A stretch of DNA of 64,000 nucleotides from Streptomyces prunicolor NBRC 13075 (GTDB lineage Bacteria > Actinomycetota > Actinomycetes > Streptomycetales > Streptomycetaceae). Both the position numbers and the translations under genes were made by a program. The notes beneath the pieces were generated by a model, which did not search any database, was not told where the DNA came from, and saw only the letters and a program-made list of their open reading frames with translations. Location of the stretch: assembly GCF_000367365.1 (NCBI RefSeq), contig NZ_BARF01000034.1, forward strand, positions 1 to 64,000. Direction: 5' to 3'. This document shows, one piece after another, positions 55,581 through 63,132 of the stretch. Within the stretch, counting starts at the first letter, position 1. Each line of letters begins with the position of its first letter.

Positions 55581-56720
55581 ATGACCACCACACTTGAACC
55601 CCCAGTACAGGAACAGCCCCGCATCCAGACCGCCACCGGCGTCCTCGACATCGACGGCAACGGGAAGGGGCACCTGCGGGCGCTGAACTGCCAGTCCTCG
55701 CCCACCGACCTCCAGGTCTCCCCCGCGCTGATCCGCCGTCACGGCCTGCGCAAGGGCGACCTCGTGGAAGGCGTCCGCGGCGGCCAACGCGCCCTGACCG
55801 AGGTCGCGTTCGTCAACGGGCACACGCCCGCCGAACTGCGCGGCCGACGCCACTTCCGCGACCTCACCCCGCTGCACCCGCGTGAGCGGCTGCACCTCGA
55901 ACACCCGGCGGCCGGCCTGACCGGACGCGTCGCCGACCTGATCGCCCCCGTCGGCAAGGGCCAGCGCGGCCTGATCGTGGCCCCGCCCAAAACCGGCAAG
56001 ACCGTACTGCTCCAGCAGATCGCGGCGGCCGTAGCCGGAAACCACCCCGAGGCCCGCCTCATGGTGGTCCTGCTCGACGAACGCCCCGAGGAGGTCACCG
56101 ACATGCGGCGCTCCGTGCGCGGCGAGGTGTACGCCTCCACCTTCGACAAGGCCCCCAAGCAGCACATCGCGCTGGCCGAGCTCGTGATCGAACGGGCCAA
56201 GCGGCTCGTCGAGGCGGGCGAGGACGTAGTGATCCTCCTCGACTCACTGACCCGGCTGTGCCGGGCGCACAACAACGCGGCGGCCTCCGGTGGCCGCACC
56301 CTCAGCGGCGGCGTCGACTCGACCGCGCTGATCGGCCCGAAGAAGTTCTTCGGCGCCGCCCGCCTGGCCGAGGAGGGCGGCTCCCTCACCATCCTCGCCA
56401 CCGCCCTGGTGGAGACCGGCTCCCTCGCCGACAACGTCTACTTCGAGGAACTCAAGAGCACCGGCAACATGGAACTCCGCCTCAGCCGCGACCTGGCCTC
56501 CCGCCGAATCTTCCCGGCCATCGAGATCACCCCGTCCGGCACCCGCCGAGAGGAACTCCTCCTCACCCAGGCCGAGTTGACGGCGGTACGGGGCCTGCGC
56601 CGAGTCCTCCAGAACAGGGACGCCCAGGGCAGCCTGGAAACCCTGCTGGAGCGGATGCGAGAAACCCCGGACAACGCAACGTTCCTACGCCAAATCCAGC
56701 CCACGCTGCCTTCAAACTGA
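55581..56720 (+). CDS. Short Rho transcription-termination factor paralogue
   Basis: A 379-aa Rho-like hexameric RNA helicase. The motor is intact: Walker A APPKTGKT (134-141), DERPEEVTDM (166-175), Walker B VVILLDSLTR, Q-loop SGGRTLSGGVD, and GTGNMEL-like STGNMEL. It lacks the large N-terminal insertion of housekeeping actinobacterial Rho, so it is much shorter. In the primary RNA site the GFGFLR aromatics are replaced by GKGHLR (28-33) and the conserved Tyr by Gln45. In the R-loop Lys is replaced by Leu282. It should therefore be a specialised second Rho. AAAGGA precedes the ATG. Confidence 0.88.
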   Translation: MTTTLEPPVQEQPRIQTATGVLDIDGNGKGHLRALNCQSSPTDLQVSPALIRRHGLRKGDLVEGVRGGQRALTEVAFVNGHTPAELRGRRHFRDLTPLHPRERLHLEHPAAGLTGRVADLIAPVGKGQRGLIVAPPKTGKTVLLQQIAAAVAGNHPEARLMVVLLDERPEEVTDMRRSVRGEVYASTFDKAPKQHIALAELVIERAKRLVEAGEDVVILLDSLTRLCRAHNNAAASGGRTLSGGVDSTALIGPKKFFGAARLAEEGGSLTILATALVETGSLADNVYFEELKSTGNMELRLSRDLASRRIFPAIEITPSGTRREELLLTQAELTAVRGLRRVLQNRDAQGSLETLLERMRETPDNATFLRQIQPTLPSN

Positions 56721-56737
56721 CGGGGCCGGTCACGCCT

Positions 56738-56780
56738 TAAGGGGCGCGGGGAACTGCGCGACCAGCCCCCACCGGCCGTC
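56738..56780. repeat. Streptomyces dispersed intergenic element (short form)
   Basis: TTAAGGGGCGCGGGGAACTG followed by CGCGACCAGCC, right after the rho paralogue. It shares AGGGGCGCGGGG...GCGCGACCAGCC with the element at 63043-63120. Many near copies are known to me from Streptomyces intergenic regions. The function is unestablished; a folded RNA 3' end is likely. Confidence 0.7.
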
Positions 56781-56869
56781 AGACGAATCACTAGCGCATC
56801 CGGGTACTGACTCACCCTGCACGGCCCAGCCAACACCCTCTACGGCCCCGCCGTTTCTACGTTTGCGGT

Positions 56870-58021
56870 ATGACAATCGGATTCCCACCCCGGATCACCG
56901 TGCCGGCCTGCGCCCTCTGCCTCGCGGGCGTCCTCGCGTTCACCCCGGTCGCGGCGGCAGCAAACACCGGGTCGGATCCCGGCACAGCGGCACCACCCCC
57001 CGCGCTCCTGAACCGCCCCGACACCCAGGTCCGCCCACACCCCGGCACACCCCAGGTCCCAGACATCTCCGCCCTGTCATGGCTGGTCGCAGACACCCAC
57101 ACCGGCGAGGTCCTCGCCGCCCACAACGCCCACCGCAAACTCCCACCCGCCAGCACCCTGAAGACACTGTTCGCGCTGACTGTCCTCCCCGTCCTCCCCG
57201 GCGGCATCCAACACCGCGTCAGCGAGCAGGACCTGTCCGGCATCGGCGAGGGCAGCAGCCTGGTCGGGGTCGAGGAGGGCCACACCTACCGCGTCGCAGA
57301 CCTGTGGCGCGGGGTCTTCCTCAACTCCGGAAACGACGCCGTGCACGTCCTGGCCGCCCTCAACGGCGGCTGGGACACCACGGCCACCCGGATGCAGGCC
57401 AAGGCACGGGCCCTCGGCGCGCTCGACACCCATGTCATCTCGCCGGACGGTTACGACACCGACGGCCAGGTGTCCTCCGCCTTCGACCTCGCGGTGTTCG
57501 GCCGGGCCGGACTGCGCAACGCGGACTTCGCTCGCTACTGCTCAACTGCCGAGGCCCAGTTCCCGGGCGAGGGTTCGTCGTACGGGATCCAGAACACCAA
57601 CCGCCTACTGACCGGCAACGACGGCGTGGAGCCGTATCCGGGGCTCATCGGCGTCAAGAACGGCTACACCACGCACGCCGGCAACACCCTTGTCGCGGCG
57701 GCGCGTCGGGGTGGGCGCTCGCTCGTCGTGACCGTGATGAACCCTCAGGCGGGCGGCGGCTTCACCGTGTACGAGGAGGCGCGCGAGCTGCTCGACTGGG
57801 GGTTCGCGGCAGCCGGGCGGGTCGATCCGGTGGGGTCGCTGGACGCGTTGCGGGCCGGGCCGAGGCCGGGTCCCGCGGCCGTACCGGTGGCCGCGGCGGC
57901 CGTAGCGGACGAGGGTCCGGGCTGGGCCGAGACCGCCGCGATCGTGGCCGCCGCGGTGCTGGGCGCGGGCGCGGTGGTGGCCGCGATGCGGTTCAAGATC
58001 AGGCGGCTCCCGCCGGTCTGA
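56870..58021 (+). CDS. D-alanyl-D-alanine carboxypeptidase (S11)
   Basis: A 383-aa exported penicillin-binding protein that trims the terminal D-Ala of peptidoglycan stem peptides. The Sec signal is 1-31. The catalytic motifs are Ser95-x-x-Lys98 (ASTLKT), Ser153-Gly-Asn155 (LNSGNDA) and Lys263-Asn-Gly265 (KNGYTTHAGN), where KTG is replaced by KNG. A C-terminal helix (WAETAAIVAAAVLGAGAVVAAM) and a basic tail anchor it in the membrane. Its last 277 bp are antisense to the 3' end of the convergent mannosyltransferase gene. Confidence 0.93.
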   Translation: MTIGFPPRITVPACALCLAGVLAFTPVAAAANTGSDPGTAAPPPALLNRPDTQVRPHPGTPQVPDISALSWLVADTHTGEVLAAHNAHRKLPPASTLKTLFALTVLPVLPGGIQHRVSEQDLSGIGEGSSLVGVEEGHTYRVADLWRGVFLNSGNDAVHVLAALNGGWDTTATRMQAKARALGALDTHVISPDGYDTDGQVSSAFDLAVFGRAGLRNADFARYCSTAEAQFPGEGSSYGIQNTNRLLTGNDGVEPYPGLIGVKNGYTTHAGNTLVAAARRGGRSLVVTVMNPQAGGGFTVYEEARELLDWGFAAAGRVDPVGSLDALRAGPRPGPAAVPVAAAAVADEGPGWAETAAIVAAAVLGAGAVVAAMRFKIRRLPPV

Positions 58022-59121
58022 CCCGTCGGCAGCCACAGCAGCAGGCCGAGTGTGACCCAGGTGTACGTGTTGCTGCCGAGGAAGCCGTCGATGCCCGAGG
58101 AGTCGTCGAACCACAGCCACACCACACTCGTGCACATCACCGCGTAGAGGGCGCCCGCGATCCGCGGGTGCCCGGCGCGGACGAGTACGGCGAAGGCCGG
58201 CAGCAGCCACACGAGGTGGTGCACCCAGGTGATCGGGCTGATCAGACACGCGGTCAGCCCGGTCAGCGCGAACGCGGCCGTCCAGTCCCCGACGACGATC
58301 GCACGGCGCGCTCGCACCACCCACACGGCCAGTACAAGCACGACGACCGTCGCCCACAGCGGGCGGCCCGTCTCGCCGAGCCGGGCCAGGACGCCTTGCA
58401 GGGACTGGTTGGAGACGTAGTCGAGGCGGCCCACCCGGGTCGTGTCCCACAACGCGTCGGTCCAGTAGAACTTCGACGCGTCCGGGACCACCAACGCCGC
58501 GAGCCCGGTCGCCCCGAGCGCCACAGCCGTCGCCACCGCGGCGGCTTTCCAGCGTCTGGCCAGCAGCAACAGGGCGATGAACAGCGCCGGCGTGAGCTTG
58601 ATCGCCGCCGCGAGGCCGATGCCGACGCCCGCCCAGCGGCCCCTCCCGGTGGACAGGAGCCAGCCGTCGCCGAGGACGAGGGCCAGCAGCAGGATGTTCA
58701 CCTGCCCGAAGCTGAAGGTGTCGCGCAACGGCTCGAACAGCGCCAGCCCGCAGGCCACCAGCGCCCACCCGAACCAGCCGTAGCGCCGCCACCCGGGCCC
58801 GGCCAGGATCCGAAGGACTACGCCGAGAGCCGCCAGGTTGAGCACCAGCGCGCCGACGATCGCGGTGCCGAGACCGACGTACGCCATCGGGGCCATGCTG
58901 ACGGCGGCGAACGGCGGGTAGGTGAAGCCGTACGTCGTCCCCGGCACCTGGTAGTCGTAGATCCGGCCGCCGTGGTGGAGCCAGGTGTGGACAGTGCCGT
59001 AGTAGACGCGCAGGTCGAACCAGTCGCGGAGCAGGGGGACGGTGGCCGTGAAGACGGTGACGGTCGCGGCGAGGGTCAGTACCAGGAGGAGTCGGCCGCG
59101 GTCGGTGTGGAGTGTTCTCAT
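57745..59121 (-). CDS. GT87-like mannosyltransferase with 3' extension antisense to dac
   Basis: A 458-aa polytopic membrane glycosyltransferase (C-type, polyprenol-sugar dependent). FDLRVYYGTVHTWLHHGGRIYDYQ has the early DxR-type acidic residue; ITWVHHLVWLLPAF is a conserved late loop. About ten membrane helices end near residue 365. The remaining ~92 residues are Ala/Thr/Ser/Pro-rich, have no stop codon before 57745, and lie antisense to the carboxypeptidase gene. The tail is therefore probably a stop-loss extension. The start overlaps the upstream mannosyltransferase by 4 bp. Confidence 0.82.
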   Translation of the reverse strand: MRTLHTDRGRLLLVLTLAATVTVFTATVPLLRDWFDLRVYYGTVHTWLHHGGRIYDYQVPGTTYGFTYPPFAAVSMAPMAYVGLGTAIVGALVLNLAALGVVLRILAGPGWRRYGWFGWALVACGLALFEPLRDTFSFGQVNILLLALVLGDGWLLSTGRGRWAGVGIGLAAAIKLTPALFIALLLLARRWKAAAVATAVALGATGLAALVVPDASKFYWTDALWDTTRVGRLDYVSNQSLQGVLARLGETGRPLWATVVVLVLAVWVVRARRAIVVGDWTAAFALTGLTACLISPITWVHHLVWLLPAFAVLVRAGHPRIAGALYAVMCTSVVWLWFDDSSGIDGFLGSNTYTWVTLGLLLWLPTGQTGGSRLILNRIAATTAPAPSTAAATIAAVSAQPGPSSATAAAATGTAAGPGLGPARNASSDPTGSTRPAAANPQSSSSRASSYTVKPPPA

Positions 59122-60512
59122 GCCGTACGTCCCAGGGCCGGGGCCTCGGCCGCCTGGCGGGCCTGCCAGAGGACGACGATCGCGAGGACACCGCCGGAGA
59201 CGGCCAGCACGAGTTGTCCGATGTCGGCGGGGCCGCCGCTCGGGAGGACGGCGAGGGCGAGGACTCCCGTGACGGCGGCCACCCGGTGTCGTACGGACGT
59301 GCTCGGCGCGGCGGCGGCGATGAGAAAGAGGCCCCACAGGGCGTACCAGGGGCGGATCGCCGGGCCGAAGGCGGCGACGACCGCGAGGCTCAGGCCGAGG
59401 GCGTAGACCGGGCTGGGGCGCAGGCGGAACCATATGGCGAGGATGGCCGCGCCGGTGACCGCGAGTCCGAGGGCGTGCCAGGCCGGGACGGCGAAGGGCG
59501 CGAGATCGCTGCCGAGGTGTTTCAGCAGGGCGCCGGTGGCACGGCCGAGGAGGCTGGTGAGGGCCCAGTTGTGCGCCGAGACGGGTGTGTCGAGGGCGCC
59601 TATCCAGCCGTAGCCCGTGCCCGCGACGGCGGTTGCCGCAACCGTGGTGGCGGCGGACGCGACGACGGTCGTCGTGACGGCCTTCGCCGGGCGATGGCCC
59701 GCGCGGATCTGGAGCAGCACGACCGCGGCGAGACCGAGCGCGGCCGGTGCCTTGACCAGAGCGGCGAGCGTGACGAGTACGGCGCCCAGGATCGGCCAGC
59801 GGCCCAGGGCGGCGACCAGGCCGATGCCGAGCAGGCCGAGCATGATCGCGTCGTTGTGGGCGCCCGCGACGAGATGGAGCAGGACGAGCGGGTTGAGGGC
59901 GCCGAGCCAGAGCGCGGCGGCCGGGTCGGCGCCGCTGTGCCGGGCGAGCCGGGGCAGCGCGGCGGCCATCAGGCCCACTCCGAGGAGGGCGACGAGCCGC
60001 ATCCCGAAGAGCCCGGCGGGGAGTTCGCCGCGGGTCAGTCCGGAGAGCGCCGAGGCCATCGCGAGGAACACCGGGCCGTACGGCGCGCCGGTGTGCTGCC
60101 ACAGCGGGGCGACCTCGTCGGCGAGGGGACCGCCGAGCGCGGCGGGGCCGTGCGCGTAGACGTCCATGTGGGCGTCGACCATGGCGCCCTGCGCGAGGTA
60201 GCTGTACACGTCCCGGCTGAACAGCGGCGGCGCGAGCAGCAGCGGGGCCGCCCACACGGCGAGGACCAGGAACAGGGAGCGCGGGGTGGGCGGTTCGGCG
60301 CTGCGGACCAGCTTGCCCAGCAGCAGCCACGCCGCTATCAGCAGGACGACACCGAAGTAGACCCCGACCAGCCCGAGCGCCGCCTGCGCGGAGGCCGGCG
60401 AGAAGAGGTCCGCGGCCGGGAGCGCTCCGGCCGTCTCACCGCCCAGGGCGAGCACGGCGGTACCGGCCAGGCCGAGTACCTGGCAGCGGCGGAGATCGAC
60501 GGGAAAAGCCAT
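59118..60512 (-). CDS. MptB-like polyprenol-phosphomannose mannosyltransferase
   Basis: A 464-aa polytopic protein with ten to twelve helices. LFSRDVYSYLAQGAMVDAHMDVYAHGP is the acidic loop typical of the MptA/MptB alpha-1,6-mannosyltransferases, which use polyprenyl-phosphomannose outside the membrane to extend lipomannan-type chains. VAGAHNDAIMLGLLGIGL and IRPWYALWGLFL are further family features. It is co-translated with the GT87 gene, so both probably build one envelope glycan. The ATG at 60512 is chosen over an in-frame start at 60521; neither has a strong ribosome binding site. Confidence 0.83.
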   Translation of the reverse strand: MAFPVDLRRCQVLGLAGTAVLALGGETAGALPAADLFSPASAQAALGLVGVYFGVVLLIAAWLLLGKLVRSAEPPTPRSLFLVLAVWAAPLLLAPPLFSRDVYSYLAQGAMVDAHMDVYAHGPAALGGPLADEVAPLWQHTGAPYGPVFLAMASALSGLTRGELPAGLFGMRLVALLGVGLMAAALPRLARHSGADPAAALWLGALNPLVLLHLVAGAHNDAIMLGLLGIGLVAALGRWPILGAVLVTLAALVKAPAALGLAAVVLLQIRAGHRPAKAVTTTVVASAATTVAATAVAGTGYGWIGALDTPVSAHNWALTSLLGRATGALLKHLGSDLAPFAVPAWHALGLAVTGAAILAIWFRLRPSPVYALGLSLAVVAAFGPAIRPWYALWGLFLIAAAAPSTSVRHRVAAVTGVLALAVLPSGGPADIGQLVLAVSGGVLAIVVLWQARQAAEAPALGRTA

Positions 60513-60635
60513 GGCCAACACTCGGTCAGCGTGTCAACGCCGGATGGCGGGAAAGCGACGTGCCGCTCTCCGGACGGCGGCCTGCGCGTGACCTCCGTGT
60601 GATCGGGCCTCGGTACCGATGAATTCGAGGTGCGG

Positions 60636-61568
60636 TCAGAACACCGAGACCCCGGTGAGTGTCGTGAAGCGGTCCAGGGCGGCGACCCCGGCGACCGAGT
60701 TCCCCCGTTCGTCGAGTCCCGGGCTCCATACGGCGAGGGTGCAGCGGCCGGGGACGATCGCGATGATGCCGCCGCCCACTCCGCTCTTGCCGGGCAGGCC
60801 CACCCGGTAGGCGAACTCGCCCGCCGCGTCGTACGTCCCGCACGTCAGCATCACGGCGTTGACCTGCTTGGCCTGGGTGAGGGTGAGCAGCCGGGAGCCG
60901 TCGGCGCGGCTGCCGTGCCGGGCCAGGAAACCGGCGGCGAGGGCGAGATCGGCGCAGGACGCCATGACCGAGCACTGCCGGAAGTACTGGTCGAGGAGGA
61001 CGGGCACCTCGTTGTCGATGTTGCCGTAGGACTTCATGAAGTGGGCGAGGGCCGCGTTGCGGTCGCCGTGCGCGGACTCGGAGGCGGCGACTTCCTTGTC
61101 GAAGTCGAGGGACGGGTTCCCGCTCTCCGCACGCAGGAAGGCCAACAGCTCTCCGGCCGCGTCTCCGGTACGGGTCTGGAGCCGGTCGGTGACGACGAGC
61201 GCGCCCGCGTTGATGAACGGGTTGCGCGGGATGCCGCTCTCGTACTCCAGCTGGACAAGGGAGTTGAAGGGGTTGCCGGAGGGCTCGCGGCCCACGTGCT
61301 CCCACAGTTCGTCGCCCTCGCGGGCCAGGTCGAGGGCGAGGGTGAAGACCTTGGTGATGGACTGCGTGGAGAACGGCTGCCGCCAGTCCCCCACGCCGTA
61401 CACCGTGCCGTCCAGCTCCGCCACGGCCATGCCGAAGCGGCGCGGGTCGCAGGCCGCGAGCGCCGGGATGTAGTCGGCGGCCCGGCCACGGCCGGGCATC
61501 CGCTCTATCTCACCGGCGATGCGCTCCAGGACCGGCTGGAAGGTCATCGATGGGGACATGATCACCAT
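60636..61568 (-). CDS. glsA: Glutaminase A
   Basis: A 310-aa serine-dependent glutaminase of the beta-lactamase-like fold, converting glutamine to glutamate and ammonia. Ser70-x-x-Lys73 (TQSITK) is the nucleophile pair, with NPFINAGAL, the Tyr in MKSYGNIDNEV, and the C-terminal loop PGKSGVGGGIIAIVP. The length is typical. The ATG at 61568 has GGAGG four bases upstream; ATG 61559 is an alternative. It lies 36 bp after aspA. Confidence 0.95.
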   Translation of the reverse strand: MVIMSPSMTFQPVLERIAGEIERMPGRGRAADYIPALAACDPRRFGMAVAELDGTVYGVGDWRQPFSTQSITKVFTLALDLAREGDELWEHVGREPSGNPFNSLVQLEYESGIPRNPFINAGALVVTDRLQTRTGDAAGELLAFLRAESGNPSLDFDKEVAASESAHGDRNAALAHFMKSYGNIDNEVPVLLDQYFRQCSVMASCADLALAAGFLARHGSRADGSRLLTLTQAKQVNAVMLTCGTYDAAGEFAYRVGLPGKSGVGGGIIAIVPGRCTLAVWSPGLDERGNSVAGVAALDRFTTLTGVSVF

Positions 61569-61604
61569 TGTGCCTCCGGGCGGGTCCTGGTGCGCGTGGG
61601 CGGA

Positions 61605-63014
61605 TCAGACGGCTACGGGTCCGCTGCCGGCCAGGACCTCGGGCCGCAGCAGGGCGGCGAGTGTCTCGGCGGGCAACAGGCCCTTCTCCAGGACGAGTTC
61701 GGCCACACCCCGGCCGGTGGCGAGGGCCTCCTTGGCGATGTCGGTGGCGGCCGTGTACCCGATGTGCGGGTTGAGCGCGGTCACCAGGCCGATGGAGTTC
61801 TCGACGCTCGCGCGCAGCGCCTCGGTGTTGGCGGTGATGCCGTCCACGCACCGCTCGGCGAGCGTGAGGCAGGCAGCCCGCAGATGCGTGATGCTCTCCG
61901 ACAGCGAGTGCAGGATGATCGGCTCGAACGCGTTGAGCTGGAGCTGTCCGGCCTCGGCGGCCATCGTGATGGTGACGTCGTTGCCGATCACCTCGAAGGC
62001 GACCTGGTTGACGACCTCGGGGATCACCGGGTTGACCTTGCCCGGCATGATGCTCGAACCGGCCTGCACCGGCGGCAGGTTGATCTCCCCGAGCCCCGCA
62101 CGCGGCCCCGAGGACAACAGCCGCAGGTCGTTGCAGCTCTTGGAGAGCTTGACCGCAACGCGCTTGAGCACACCCGACATCTGCACGAACGCCCCGCAGT
62201 CCTGCGTGGCCTCGACCAGGTTGGCCGCCGTCACCAACGGCAGCCCGGTGATCTCCGAGAGATGCCGCCGAGCCGACTCCGCATACCCGGCAGGCGCGTT
62301 GAGCCCGGTCCCGATGGCCGTGGCCCCCAGATTGATCTCATGGATCAACTGGACAGCCTCGTCAAGACGTTGACGATCCTCGTCAATCATGACCGCATAC
62401 GCCGAGAACTCTTGACCGAGCGTCATCGGCACCGCGTCCTGCAACTGTGTACGGCCCATCTTGAGCACGTCACGAAACTCAACAGCCTTACGGGCGAAGG
62501 CGTCCTGCAGTACAGACATTGACGCGATCAACCCATGTACGGCAAAGACGGTCGCTATCTTGACGGCGGTCGGATACACGTCATTGGTTGACTGACCGAG
62601 GTTGACGTCCTCGTTCGGATGCAGGTACTGATACTCACCCTTGCCATGCCCCAGCAACTCCAACGCCCGGTTCGCGACAACCTCGTTGGCGTTCATGTTG
62701 GTCGAGGTACCGGCCCCACCCTGGACGACGTCCACGACGAACTGGTCGTGCAGCTTCCCGTCCCGAATCTCCTGGCAGGCGGCGACAATCGCGGCCGTCT
62801 TCTCCGCCGAGAGCAGCCCCAACTCCTCATTGGCGAGAGCGGCGGCTTCCTTCACGGCGGCAAGAGCATTGATCAAGTGCGGGTAGATGGAGATCGGCGT
62901 CCCGGTGATAGGGAAGTTCTCCGTGGCCCGCAGGGTGTGAACACCCCAGTAGGCATCACCGGGTACATCCCGATCCCCGAGCAGATCATGTTCGCGACGG
63001 GTAATGGCAGACAT
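61605..63014 (-). CDS. aspA: Aspartate ammonia-lyase
   Basis: A 469-aa fumarase/aspartase-superfamily enzyme converting L-aspartate to fumarate and ammonia. GAGTSTNMNANEV, HPNEDVNLGQSTNDVYPTA and the signature GSSIMPGKVNPVIPEVVNQ (catalytic Ser loop) are all present. TxxxxxMxxN-type and GSSxMPxKxN motifs are shared with fumarase, but RTQLQDAVPMTLGQEF and the neighbours (asparaginase upstream, glutaminase downstream) favour aspartase. The ATG follows GAGGGA. Confidence 0.93.
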   Translation of the reverse strand: MSAITRREHDLLGDRDVPGDAYWGVHTLRATENFPITGTPISIYPHLINALAAVKEAAALANEELGLLSAEKTAAIVAACQEIRDGKLHDQFVVDVVQGGAGTSTNMNANEVVANRALELLGHGKGEYQYLHPNEDVNLGQSTNDVYPTAVKIATVFAVHGLIASMSVLQDAFARKAVEFRDVLKMGRTQLQDAVPMTLGQEFSAYAVMIDEDRQRLDEAVQLIHEINLGATAIGTGLNAPAGYAESARRHLSEITGLPLVTAANLVEATQDCGAFVQMSGVLKRVAVKLSKSCNDLRLLSSGPRAGLGEINLPPVQAGSSIMPGKVNPVIPEVVNQVAFEVIGNDVTITMAAEAGQLQLNAFEPIILHSLSESITHLRAACLTLAERCVDGITANTEALRASVENSIGLVTALNPHIGYTAATDIAKEALATGRGVAELVLEKGLLPAETLAALLRPEVLAGSGPVAV

Positions 63015-63042
63015 GGGTCCCTCTTCCAACAGCGTTCAGGTG

Positions 63043-63120
63043 TTTTTTAGGGGCGCGGGGCTGTGTCGATATGCGGCTCCGCCGCGCGGGCGCGACCAGC
63101 CACAACGGACCCGCAGCGAC
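63043..63120. repeat. Streptomyces dispersed intergenic element (long form)
   Basis: Starts TTTTTTAGGGGCGCGGGGCT and continues through TATGCGGCTCCGCCGCGCGGGCGCGACCAGCCAC to ACGGACCCGCAGC. It contains the hairpin GCGGCTCCGCCGC. It fills the gap between the asparaginase and aspA genes. The T6 run on one side and hairpins suggest a terminator-like or RNA-stabilising role for one strand. Confidence 0.75.
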
Positions 63121-63132
63121 CCAACAACCGAT

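Noticed and set aside
56863..59406. 847-aa plus-strand open frame spanning the dac and GT87 loci
   Set aside because: Composition is low-complexity Arg/Gly/Pro and it is out of frame with dac, which has intact SxxK, SGN and KNG motifs.
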